From a virus: DNA of 49,052 nt. The translations under genes and the position numbers were made by a program. The notes under the pieces are model-generated. The model was not told the DNA's origin and searched no databases. It worked only from the letters and a program-made list of their open reading frames with translations. Positions 25,501 through 33,954 of this stretch are shown piece after piece. The stretch is taken from positions 1 through 49,052 of the IMG/VR virus record IMGVR_UViG_3300034356_003349; one strand, given 5' to 3'. The first letter of the stretch is position 1. Each line of letters begins with the position of its first letter.

Positions 25501-28500
25501 CGTATAGTCTTGCTTGATTTCTATAAACTTCAACCTTGCCAGCTTCCGGCAAAATTGCCGAGTCTCCCGGTGATGAAATATACAAACTACAGTCATTTGC
25601 ACACTGATCTACTTTTGCACCAAATTCCGCAGCATCTGTTTGATTAGCAGATGTAATTGCTTGCAATTGTACAAATTGATTTGTTTCAATCTGTACCACA
25701 TCGCCAACAGCAAGTGGTGCAGTAATAGTTACAAATTGATTTGACAAGTCCGAAGTGTCAACAGTGAATGTACCGCCAATGTTCATTGCGGTGTTTACCA
25801 GGAACTCACCATTTACTGTCACTGCCACAAATCCAGGATCTTCCAGGCTGTTAACTGGGTAAAAGTTAGTTTGCGTGTCATCAATAACAATAAATCGTTC
25901 AATGTTTCTATCAAACACATAAACTTCTCCATACTCGTCCTTGGGACGAGTATTTGGTGAACCAATCATGATTTGATTTCCAGTTGTAGTACAAGCTACA
26001 CTCTCGCCAAATCTTAATTCAATGTCAAGTCCAGGAACAGTTAGTGTGTTTACATAACTAAAATAAGTGTTGCTGTCTACTAAAATTGTTGCACCAGCTG
26101 GTGGCACTGTATTGAATACCAGGATGTGAGGATCAATAATTGAACTGTCGCTGTTAAAGTCATAATCTAGGTGTGGTCGATACAACTGATCGTCAACTTT
26201 GACAGTGAATGAGTAAATGTCTGTTGCTGTGTACAAATATTGATTTAACGCAAACTCGTAAGTATTAGAAACTCCCGAGCCTGATTGAGTCCAGCCAAGT
26301 GGGCTGGACTCAATGATTGCACCACCAACTCCAATACTCTGCACAGTTATTACTAAATCGTTGGCAGGGCTAGAGCCGCCACCAATAGTGGCAGCATTGA
26401 TAGTAAGGGTATCAAGTGCTTGATAATCTTCGCCTGGTGATGTTAATTGAACATAGTATTCGCCGCGTACACGATTCACAGTAAATTGTGCATTGCTACC
26501 AATTCCTGTGGTACTATCTTGTTCAACATTGTAGTAAGTTTGCTGGTCAAGTTGTACTATAGATCTACGTGAAATAATTAGCACTTTGCCAGCTTCGGGA
26601 ATATCCGTCAAAGTTATTGATGTACTGTCAACGGTGTAATCAATTCCATACTGTAAGAGATTATTGTCCAAGGCCAACACTAGTTGTTCTGGCAGTGCGT
26701 AATCAACAACAATATCATTGATCCAAAGGTAAGTGGTTGTTACACCATCAGTGATGTACTCAACTGTCTGTCGTTGCACATCAACTCGAGTATATGCATA
26801 CACTTTGTTGTGTGCCGGTGCGGTAATATACATCCAACGTTCATTTTTACTGATAGTCACTGCATGACCAAATTCGGCAACGTTGAAGTCTTGATCAGGT
26901 GGCAGCAACAATTGTCGTTGTTCAAATACAGGGCTACCAGGAGCCACATAAATTGGTGTGGCATATCCCAGGTAGTTGTCACTGGCGCTGGCGCCTACAA
27001 TACCCCATTGCTGATTACCAATGTCAACTGCACTGCCGTATCTGGCCGCGCCAGTGGCGTTGAGTTCAATGATTGCATTTTGTTCGTAAACATTCTGGTC
27101 AGTTAACACATAGGTATAAATTGCACCCGGGTCAGTTGCTAACTCTGACGGGTTGTAGCCCGGGGCTCCAACCATAGCACTAAGATTTTCAAAACCTTGT
27201 GCAAGAGCGTAGCCAAATTCGCTGTGTATTTCTTGCGTGATTGGAACAATTGTGGCTGCTTGGTAGAAAGGATCTATTTTTTCAAGCACTGTCCAACGGT
27301 CGTTTCCATTGTTGTCCACCCAAACTTTGATCCCTGGCAGCAACTGATTTGCATATGGTAATCCAATAATGTCAGATGGTTGTGCAACTCTACTTGATTG
27401 CAACGTCAATCCAAGCCCGATCCCATTAACAAAGGTTCTTTCTCCGACAAAGGCATAGTCAATGATGAGTGTATTAAGTGTTGGTACTGACTTTACTCGA
27501 TAAAAACCGTTTATTTCAGCATCAAAATTCTTGATGATTAATATTTCACCTGCCAATAGACCATGGTCTTCGGCAAATGTAACTATGCTTGCGCCATCTA
27601 AGTTATCTTCAACTTGAACAATGGTACTTGAAACTCCGGAGGCCCGATATACCTCCCAATCATAGGCATTTACTCGAGCAACCCATAATGTGGTTCCAAC
27701 TCCAATTTTATCAAGTGAGTTGTTTGCGTCTGATGGGTTTGTCAAGTCAAACAGTGTTATGTCAACGTCATTGAGATTTACGTATCCTGCTGATGGGAAT
27801 CCAACATCAGTGGGGGATGCCGTGGTGGTGGGCAAGATGTTGGGAGAAGTAATCTTGTAACTGCTTTTCCAAATATCATTAACAAATACTGTTTGGTCTG
27901 CGGCTGATTCGGTACCAGGCTGTATTACTTGTATCAAACTTGGGTCGCTGGGGAGTTTTGCTTCATTAAGTAAAACTTCAAAGAAACTGTTGTTGGCATT
28001 TGCGCCGTAGACACTTCGTAACATTGCCCAGTATTCATAAAGATTATACTGTGCAGTTTCTTTACCAAGGTCTGCAAATGTGAAAATTTCTAAACTAGGT
28101 CTAGTTCCTTTAGATCCCAAGAATTGTTGATAAAGCTGTACTTGACTGACGTCATCAAGATTCAATGCAGCCATGTATTCACGTGGCCTAAAACCTATTA
28201 GGCCGTAACTAAACAAATCAACCTCAGTTTCTAAGTTGGCATCATACACGCTGTATGACTGCGCCAACTGGTTGCTGTCATTGGCAGCGTTTGGCAATAG
28301 TCCTTGCATTATTTCTGAATAATCGCTTTTGATCCAGGCTGAAAAATCAAACGTTGCTGTGGGCTGAATAATTGTGGCCGCGCTCCAATACTGGTCCTTG
28401 AACTTGACAATTTCACCTTTGGTGTACTTTTGATTTGGTACCCATTCATTGATACCAGCTTGATTAAGAATAAATCCGGGCGCATTTACAGTGCCGTTCC

Positions 28501-31500
28501 AGTCCCCGCTTAACCATCCTGCTATCAAAATTCGACTCTGACGGCCACCAGTTATGGGGTCATAGATTAAATCTGCAAATATACTACGATTGTCTAAAAC
28601 AATCAAATGCTCGTATGCAGTAAATCTTAGATTTAAAAAGTTAATAGTATCACTGGTTAAACTGTTTACAGTGAAGGTATTTTCCAAGCGATCAATTACA
28701 AGATTATTTGGAGAGATTCCTTGCCTATTTTGATTCAGCACAACGTTGCTTAGTTTTACCGGCTGTAGACTTTCTGCAACCAGTCCTGGTGTGGTAATGC
28801 TAATTGAATTTGCACCAGGGTTTAGATTAATAATGCTGTTTTCGGCCCAGCCTTGATTACTCCAATACAAAAATTCTTGAGCCATCTGCACCCAATCCAT
28901 GATGTAGCCATTTTCAGTACGATCAAACACAAATCCTCGGTCAGTCAACAGTTTACCATAACTGAGCAAGAAATCGCAAACTGCTGATCGGTTAGTAAAC
29001 ACAAATCCATAAGGAACACGAACAATAGTATTGGTGTACTCAACAGGAACCTGTTCTGTTGATCCTCCGGCACTGAGTGTCTGTGTTTTTCCATTTACCC
29101 TGGATGCTAATATTTCAAAATAATTTTCTAAGCCGTTGTATCCTTGAACTGCCCATCCTGTGTCAGTTACTTGAACTATTACTGAACTGTAAGATACCTG
29201 TTGTACCGGTGGGTTTTTATAAAGCAATAATCCATAGCTTTCGTCTGGCAACAACAAGCCGGCATTTGACCCAGTTGGTGTTGATCGTTCGGTGTATAAT
29301 TTTAAATATCGTTTGTCACTGAATGATGCTAGGCGCCAGCACAATCTAATATCTAGGTTACTCAATAGTGTGGTTAGGTCGTTACTACCATTGACTCCTA
29401 GTTGTTGATTGTAATCAATGATCCAGTTTATATAACTTGCACGGCTAACACCGTTGCCATATAATGGTGCCAGATTGCTGGCTTGGAGACGATATCTTCC
29501 TTCCCACAAATACTGACCAATACCCTCGTCATATACGTAACGATCGCGGTCTGCAAATAAACCAAAAAACTTAGCCGGCCTGGTTAACGCCAACAAGCGC
29601 ATAACTGCAAACGGCCAAGCACTGCTAGATCTCCAGGTATTTTCAACTGGGCCGTCGTCCCCAAACGTCCAGCTACGTCGGAATGTGGTGGTATCGTAGT
29701 TACCCACCACAGCCGATAATGGACTGAGTAGTTCTCCTTCTGTGCCAACCGGAATTACATTTAGTAACCCTGGGCGGACATATCGAGGATCAACTCTAGG
29801 GTTCACAGGATCTGCAATATATCCTCTTTCTAAATCGCCCCACAACACCAAGTTACCAGACGTATAAGGGGCAGGACCATATCGAGATGCCCACCATGAT
29901 GGTTGTTGAGTGAATCCCAGCATTTCCCAGGGCGTTGTATTAGGAGTAGTGGTATCATAAAAATAAAGATAGTTGCCGCGCCAAGCACCCAACAGTGGTT
30001 GCTGATCAAGTCGGTTACTACTCTGACTATAATTGTAAGTAAAAGGATTGCTTTGCGAATAATTTTGTGAGGTATAGTCTAATTTATTGCTACCGATCCA
30101 AGATAAAAAGTCAGGCAACAATATAGAATTAATTTCTTCAAGTGTGTAATCCGTGGTTCGGAACTGCCCTGGTGTAACATCATCTGCCAGCAACGGCACC
30201 GTGGTATTAATTTTTAAATTGTTAAAAATTCTTGTTTCAAATTCTAATAATACATTATCTCGGAAATCACCAAATGCCACAGTGATGCTGCCATCGTGCC
30301 CCTGGATGACTAGAGTTGGTTGACTGCTGGTTTCCTCGTAAAAAATCTTAGGCTCGTATGCTGGATACAAACCCATCTTTGTTGGTGTATTTGGCACATA
30401 ACTGCCGTAGGTAGTAGCATATTCTCTTATGGTTATTACGTCACCTACCACCAATGGAATTGTAATGATAATGCTGGCTGAATCAGCAGGCACAGTGTAT
30501 TCGTATCCTTTGGTGAGAATGTTACCGTTGACATACACTAATATTGCTTTGAAGTTACTTTGTGTAAAATCGTAGACTTGATTGGTGGTGAATGTATTAG
30601 TGCTGATTAAACTATACGTGTAAGTTAACTCAGTATATGTTTCTCCAGCTGGAAGCATATCGCTCCAATAGAACGGAAAAATGCTACTACGAGACAACGT
30701 AATTTCTTGTATTGACGCATCCAAAACTTGAGTTGGTGTGAGATTTACAAAGTCACCATTTGATGCATAATCTATCAACAACGCTTTGTACTTGTTGTAT
30801 TCTTGGCTGTTAAACTCCAAAGAATTAAACAACTCAAACTGCTGGCGGCGCAAGAATACTCCTGGCAATACCAACGGGGCAGAATTTTGTATTATTTGTG
30901 TTCCGTAAGGTACCAGTTCTCCAAGATCGCGAGTATTATTTGCACCAGTTATTGGTCCAACAATGTTGCGCAAATTTTGCCCAATAGTTTCATAATGGGT
31001 TCTTATAGTGCCTAGTGTAAATTCTGTACTGTTGCCGTTTATTGCATTGTTTTCAAGATTTAATGGAATCTGATAAAAGCCAATCTGACTAGCAACATTG
31101 CTCAAGGCTTGAATTTCAATCACCGAGTTTAGTGCCACCAATGATGACAATGTTATAGTTGTGTTTGTGCTGGAAACTGTATAGGTGTATCTTAATGGGT
31201 CAAGATAAATGCCATCTATAAAAATTTGTATTGGTGAAAAAATTGTAAGTTGGTCCACTGGAACATCTAGCACCAACGGAGATCCATCATTGACGAATCT
31301 AAAAATTTGTCGGCTGCGAGATGTGGCCGCTGCCGGCTGCCATCCAAGTTCACTGGAGAACGATACTCGATCAATGTATTGTCTTGCAAATCCTGTGCTA
31401 ATTGCAGTGGTAGTGCTTACATTATTTTTAACATAGATAAAAGTGTCGTTGTAAAAATAGTTAGAAAAAACAATATCACCAACATTGTTGATGCTAAAAT

Positions 31501-33952
31501 ATTTTAAAGACAATCCCAACACATCATCTTGTACGGCTGTTTCTCCCTCGGCATATCCAAAAAGTTTGCTCCCGACAAAGGTGGTGCTGGGATATACTGC
31601 TCGGTCACCAAAGCTGTCTCCGTTGGTGTCATAAACATCAAATAATGGTGCTTGATTAACCCTGGTTTTCTGTTGCGCACTTTGCCAGGCCATTCCGTCA
31701 AACCAATAACTTAGACCTTTCTGAGTTGTACCATTGGTACTAACCACAGTTTGGTTCATTAAGGCCAGGCCGCCAGGCAATGGCACTAGGTCAATGATTG
31801 GGGTGCCAGTGTTGTTGGGATCAATAAACCTTACTTCATAAATGCGATTTCTAACTTGCTGGTCAGAGTCGGCAGCAAATATTGCCAAGGTACCTTCAAC
31901 AAACGAATAGCCATCAATACCGTATCCACTTGTTCCATTGATGTTACTAAGTGCATCGGTTTCATTGAAGTCAATGATGTTTACTGGGCGCTTACCTTGT
32001 GTTCCAAAATTGTATAAACTTGTATCAGCTCGAAATTCAATAATAGGGCGTTTAGCTCGTTGGTTGTTATCAACCGTTGGAGTAATATTATTCAGTTCAG
32101 CACTGTAATTAATTACATCAATATGGAACCAACGATTACTACGGGCCCAAGCGTTTCTATCCATGCTGGCTCGATTAATTGTCAAATAATCAGGAATCAA
32201 CGGAGCATTGGGGCTTGCATCGAGTGTCTTGATATACACTTCTGGGGTAATTAATTCGGTTACTGGTATTAGTTTAATACCATTCCCAAGAGCCGCGCCT
32301 GGGACAGATGTGCCTGGCATCGGAGCACCTTCTGGACCCCCGGCTCCAATATTGAGCAAGCTTTCGGCAACAGTGTCATAGATATACTGTTGAAATTCGC
32401 CAGTGTGGCTGCCGCCAGTCATTTTTTGGCCTTGATAAAGATGCGATAGCCCAAAATAGGCCTCACCATCAACAAACCCAACACGCAATTCTCGACCAGG
32501 CCCTGTTCCTACACCTTCAACATAGAATTCAATATTTTGAAATTGTGCTGGATTAGTTAATCCACGAAATTTAACTTTAAGTCCATTTGTAAATTTTACA
32601 CCGTTGGGGCTGATATAATTTTTTGCACCAATGATTTCATCAAAGTCAACTGGTTGTGTGACTTCGGCATCGACTAGACGAATCTCTCCAAAAATTTCTG
32701 GATTGGTGCTGTCTTGATAATACAATGTATCCAGTGTTGCAGTAAGCAAAGGCACTTGCTGGTAATAGCCAGACGCATTTTTATACCATTGTGTGCTACT
32801 GTTGGTCTGCCCGTATCTAATATCAAATCTTGACAGGTTTGGTACTTGCGTTACCGAGCTAAGTGTGATAAACGGTTGCCCATCATTGTCATACACATAA
32901 CTTATACGCCATACACTGTATCTTTGCGTGATTACGTTTATATCTGTGGTCTGATCGAATAACACACTGTCAAATGTGCCAATAGCGCCCGGTTGTGCAT
33001 CACTGGGCAACGGATCATATTGTGTGGTAATTTGCCAGCCACCTTCTTCGGCACCTTGAATAGTGTTAGTAAAAATCAAACTAAGCCCATCAAGCTGTGT
33101 GATTCCGTCAATTCCATCAGGAAATTGTTGTAAAAATGCAGACACATAGATATTGTTGATTTGATTAAATTCTAAATTGCAGACTAAATCAACTGGGCCA
33201 ATTTGATTTAGGGTGTAATAAAAATCTTGCCCTGTTTTTAAAGGTACATAGAATTCTACAACCCCTTGATCTTCTCCGTTGTTGACTACGCCAAAAACAT
33301 CACGACTGCTGATGTTTGGTGCATACGGCAATCGGCCTGCCACTCCGGGTGCAGCCTGTATCCAAAAATTGTGACCTGGTTGGTTAACTACAAAATTGTA
33401 ATTTCCACCTCTTGCCAACGTAATAATTGGATTGGTGCCAGGTAAGCCACTAAATTCATAAGTTAGCGTATTACGAGTAACTGCAAAATCATCAGTGAGT
33501 GGTATTTCAGTTGTGCTAACGTCCACTGACAGTGGGCCGTTGGGTAACCAATAGTATTGACTGTAGTTAGAAAATTTATCAAAGTCGCAGAACGGGTCCC
33601 ACGAATAATATTGGCTCTGCCATAGACGATCTTGTCGACTAACATCGGCATCTTGTAATTTTAAAACATCTATCATTCCTGGGTAGGTGATAGCATCGTC
33701 GGCGGTGTTGGTTCCATTTTTTAAAAACGTTACGCCTGGCTCTAATTGATAGTCAGATCTAGTTTTAGTAGGTTCAGTGATGTAGTTGTTGGCGAGGTTA
33801 ACTCCTGGACCAACTTTGCGTCCAACATATCCCTGTGAACGTTTAAAATTTGGTTCTTGTGTTAACTGGTCTAAAGTGGCTGCAAGAAATTTTTTATTTG
33901 TAGTTGTTTGAAAAATTTCTGGAAGTAAATTTACTGTCTTATTTGATGCCAT
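19586..33952 (-). CDS. Giant virion structural protein (4788 aa) with propeller, cupredoxin-like, chitin-binding-like and fiber modules
   Basis: One uninterrupted 14.4-kb gene, starting two bases after the gp6 stop. The N terminus (NLLPEIFQTTTNKKFLAATLDQL) and DPFCDFDKFSNYSQYYWLPNGP are typical of the giant proteins downstream of gp6 in T4-like marine phages. A cupredoxin-like segment lies at about 170-265 (QPGHNFWIQ at 191-199). FG-GAP-like motifs lie at about 2240-3150. Chitin-binding-like modules lie at about 1832-1870, 2859-2904 and 3934-3975. A Gly-Gly-Ser-Gly-Tyr repeat is near 3840-3900. About eleven fiber-type beta modules are scattered from about 905 to 4750. No signal peptide, catalytic triad or frameshift is seen. 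Likely a long baseplate-attached or peripheral tail protein for host attachment; placement is inferred from position after gp6. Confidence 0.85.
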   Translation of the reverse strand: MASNKTVNLLPEIFQTTTNKKFLAATLDQLTQEPNFKRSQGYVGRKVGPGVNLANNYITEPTKTRSDYQLEPGVTFLKNGTNTADDAITYPGMIDVLKLQDADVSRQDRLWQSQYYSWDPFCDFDKFSNYSQYYWLPNGPLSVDVSTTEIPLTDDFAVTRNTLTYEFSGLPGTNPIITLARGGNYNFVVNQPGHNFWIQAAPGVAGRLPYAPNISSRDVFGVVNNGEDQGVVEFYVPLKTGQDFYYTLNQIGPVDLVCNLEFNQINNIYVSAFLQQFPDGIDGITQLDGLSLIFTNTIQGAEEGGWQITTQYDPLPSDAQPGAIGTFDSVLFDQTTDINVITQRYSVWRISYVYDNDGQPFITLSSVTQVPNLSRFDIRYGQTNSSTQWYKNASGYYQQVPLLTATLDTLYYQDSTNPEIFGEIRLVDAEVTQPVDFDEIIGAKNYISPNGVKFTNGLKVKFRGLTNPAQFQNIEFYVEGVGTGPGRELRVGFVDGEAYFGLSHLYQGQKMTGGSHTGEFQQYIYDTVAESLLNIGAGGPEGAPMPGTSVPGAALGNGIKLIPVTELITPEVYIKTLDASPNAPLIPDYLTINRASMDRNAWARSNRWFHIDVINYSAELNNITPTVDNNQRAKRPIIEFRADTSLYNFGTQGKRPVNIIDFNETDALSNINGTSGYGIDGYSFVEGTLAIFAADSDQQVRNRIYEVRFIDPNNTGTPIIDLVPLPGGLALMNQTVVSTNGTTQKGLSYWFDGMAWQSAQQKTRVNQAPLFDVYDTNGDSFGDRAVYPSTTFVGSKLFGYAEGETAVQDDVLGLSLKYFSINNVGDIVFSNYFYNDTFIYVKNNVSTTTAISTGFARQYIDRVSFSSELGWQPAAATSRSRQIFRFVNDGSPLVLDVPVDQLTIFSPIQIFIDGIYLDPLRYTYTVSSTNTTITLSSLVALNSVIEIQALSNVASQIGFYQIPLNLENNAINGNSTEFTLGTIRTHYETIGQNLRNIVGPITGANNTRDLGELVPYGTQIIQNSAPLVLPGVFLRRQQFELFNSLEFNSQEYNKYKALLIDYASNGDFVNLTPTQVLDASIQEITLSRSSIFPFYWSDMLPAGETYTELTYTYSLISTNTFTTNQVYDFTQSNFKAILVYVNGNILTKGYEYTVPADSASIIITIPLVVGDVITIREYATTYGSYVPNTPTKMGLYPAYEPKIFYEETSSQPTLVIQGHDGSITVAFGDFRDNVLLEFETRIFNNLKINTTVPLLADDVTPGQFRTTDYTLEEINSILLPDFLSWIGSNKLDYTSQNYSQSNPFTYNYSQSSNRLDQQPLLGAWRGNYLYFYDTTTPNTTPWEMLGFTQQPSWWASRYGPAPYTSGNLVLWGDLERGYIADPVNPRVDPRYVRPGLLNVIPVGTEGELLSPLSAVVGNYDTTTFRRSWTFGDDGPVENTWRSSSAWPFAVMRLLALTRPAKFFGLFADRDRYVYDEGIGQYLWEGRYRLQASNLAPLYGNGVSRASYINWIIDYNQQLGVNGSNDLTTLLSNLDIRLCWRLASFSDKRYLKLYTERSTPTGSNAGLLLPDESYGLLLYKNPPVQQVSYSSVIVQVTDTGWAVQGYNGLENYFEILASRVNGKTQTLSAGGSTEQVPVEYTNTIVRVPYGFVFTNRSAVCDFLLSYGKLLTDRGFVFDRTENGYIMDWVQMAQEFLYWSNQGWAENSIINLNPGANSISITTPGLVAESLQPVKLSNVVLNQNRQGISPNNLVIDRLENTFTVNSLTSDTINFLNLRFTAYEHLIVLDNRSIFADLIYDPITGGRQSRILIAGWLSGDWNGTVNAPGFILNQAGINEWVPNQKYTKGEIVKFKDQYWSAATIIQPTATFDFSAWIKSDYSEIMQGLLPNAANDSNQLAQSYSVYDANLETEVDLFSYGLIGFRPREYMAALNLDDVSQVQLYQQFLGSKGTRPSLEIFTFADLGKETAQYNLYEYWAMLRSVYGANANNSFFEVLLNEAKLPSDPSLIQVIQPGTESAADQTVFVNDIWKSSYKITSPNILPTTTASPTDVGFPSAGYVNLNDVDITLFDLTNPSDANNSLDKIGVGTTLWVARVNAYDWEVYRASGVSSTIVQVEDNLDGASIVTFAEDHGLLAGEILIIKNFDAEINGFYRVKSVPTLNTLIIDYAFVGERTFVNGIGLGLTLQSSRVAQPSDIIGLPYANQLLPGIKVWVDNNGNDRWTVLEKIDPFYQAATIVPITQEIHSEFGYALAQGFENLSAMVGAPGYNPSELATDPGAIYTYVLTDQNVYEQNAIIELNATGAARYGSAVDIGNQQWGIVGASASDNYLGYATPIYVAPGSPVFEQRQLLLPPDQDFNVAEFGHAVTISKNERWMYITAPAHNKVYAYTRVDVQRQTVEYITDGVTTTYLWINDIVVDYALPEQLVLALDNNLLQYGIDYTVDSTSITLTDIPEAGKVLIISRRSIVQLDQQTYYNVEQDSTTGIGSNAQFTVNRVRGEYYVQLTSPGEDYQALDTLTINAATIGGGSSPANDLVITVQSIGVGGAIIESSPLGWTQSGSGVSNTYEFALNQYLYTATDIYSFTVKVDDQLYRPHLDYDFNSDSSIIDPHILVFNTVPPAGATILVDSNTYFSYVNTLTVPGLDIELRFGESVACTTTGNQIMIGSPNTRPKDEYGEVYVFDRNIERFIVIDDTQTNFYPVNSLEDPGFVAVTVNGEFLVNTAMNIGGTFTVDTSDLSNQFVTITAPLAVGDVVQIETNQFVQLQAITSANQTDAAEFGAKVDQCANDCSLYISSPGDSAILPEAGKVEVYRNQARLYGTIESTIANPALTAGDYIRIDNMFVAVPAAPNNTVSGLVNAINTTPYLTVTQYYIGDRVSYNGLCYIATSATLGNDPTNTVYWTQSEFIPNVGAVLTADLILEGDGTTTVFDVGTIYSAASSYTTKVYVNNVLQTYGVNYTYDNNTKQITFAAGSVPFNTAEILIVSGRMIVTVKNINSAQPVNKLSVLPGQGTVFFDLGVNVYAWQQEITSPDPQSYAHFGLGLFVSDDALTLMVGAPNGSTIAPTIFDNNTTIFDVKTTQFADPIIQSGAVYSYDVLSAVNPSVDNPPLLVFGQQFINSDVQTLDQFGAAIDYTTGVFLIGAPGSDIGDSSQADFGKVVQYYNDSHGPAWAPTRIQEPTVDIALLNTVFVYDLVTGTPNQYLDYFNPLQGRLLGAVRQNLNYIGAVDPAAYNAGAINNYGMRWGQPQVGQLWWDTSFARFIDPNQDDIVYASRRWGQLFPGSSVDVYQWISSTELPINYTGEGTVYSADSYVEVTMLNESGFLNTEYFFWVKGIRTIATNAGKTLSATTLSQYIESPRSSGISYIAPINANTVAIYNSLPYISAQDTVLHIQFDKQATTAAVHAEYQLIAQDRPESFLDPALYRKLLDSLTGADLFGRAVPDPLLSPSQRYGVDYRPRQSMVANRFLALQNYITRANSVLAEYPISETRKFTLLNSRESIPPALEIVDGNTVTNWNLQVANYEELSYQNLNAVAIGYKYLVTSDSTNNGLWTIYQTVTGRLPGSVFLELIRVQNYDTRNYWSYIDWYRPGYNPLTRILIKVPNRSALDTITVPNGSSVEVLANAQGKKEIYLRDNGNWVRVGLQDGTIELSNALWDYTLGRFGFDTEVFDAQYFDEAPVTETRKILEAINEELLIDELLIERNRLLVLMFNYILSEQRSTSWLTKTSLIDVDHVIRELVPYPIYRRDNQDFVLNYINEVKPYHVQIREFNLKYQGLDSYPGSIVDFDLPAYWDPLQQLFISPVLDNTGTLSTTSSVPSTSSTWQTFPWNQWYQNYLLSIQSVTVVNGGSGYTSPPVVTVTGDCVQQAVMVAQINSTGRVTSINVIDPGLGYSTTATITLSEGNGSGATAVAVMGNQQVRNILTTMRYDRYQYTSNVLEWQANVDYATGTLVRYDNRVWSAVATVNSASFDPEQWTLIAASALSGVDRTMGYYVPRVNEPGLDLALLISGVDYPGVQVAAPDFNRDTGYDVGNFDIDPFDNISYGPDGIPTYDPAILDAIYQSNFTDPYLGILPAPAYDGNPPTTGPANAVTVDGGAFVDTYESHAPEELVPGIVYDTLDMRVYTTPGADWRGLGHGSPEASVSYFYDSTNTTYSFANLLPFPMVVLAYNVTQGLVITPTSYDWANYQLEVGTGASNGDVITLEVFATGGGNQLCSKTYLGSDIIDSSVVIPFPADMIDSFAIYNGQTYIADTEYTLTAIDNSSSLLTFDSIYTSSDRITLTVLGYAPTGTTHSWSLPVTQTWIANGGLSVTLTNSLQGTNPINLIVTRNGVRARPSESARYIGDNAQTVYNLPSNGGYSQGIVANNDVSVYVNDTALILGTGFIVDAWDGSTLRTVTLTTAPAAGSVVLVAVRTAAQYWVNGNILEFQPAAGLIPQLGDIIDITTWNDTSEQGLLTQVFVGPNTQGEIISQGYDETVYDDATLNNTLGSFDFSTGIQIVTNIFDTGRNIDNPERLTVTLNGRFLFSGRGFTTSGTTVIVSGPAINASDVVVITSTTQNVVPEAVEFRIFQDMRGIQSTYRMTAATTTLLSQALLATDDVIHVVNASALAEPYLEQGLFGLITINGERISYRTRDTANNTLSGLRRGTAGTAAANHLADTAVYDIGIGNYLDQAYQNQYVESNYLGDGNTTTFVADFSLQDLTLFDSTDLTLAVQVFVGGTLQLTGYTDDVDDSSESVTVTFETAPDQGYQVTIRVRQGLGWYGPGSTTAYDGVGLQYTDTRAAQFLCDK
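24500..27240 (-). repeat. Seven FG-GAP-like motifs inside the giant protein (probable seven-bladed propeller)
   Basis: Within the giant protein, seven segments share a [E/R/H/Q]-[F/Y]-G-x-[A/S/G]-[V/L/I] start, then a hydrophobic strand and a (G/S/T)-(A/S)-P or G-A-S turn: SEFGYALAQ...MVGAPG; RYGSAVDIG...IVGAS; EFGHAVTIS...YITAPA; RFGESVACT...MIGSPN; EFGAKVDQC...YISSPGD; HFGLGLFVS...MVGAPNG; QFGAAIDYT...LIGAPGS. Approximate starts on the minus strand are 27235, 27045, 26880, 26020, 25635, 24850 and 24585. This is the pattern of integrin-type FG-GAP blades. Fiber-type modules are inserted between blades 3 and 4 and between blades 5 and 6. Confidence 0.7.
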
Positions 33953-33954
33953 TC

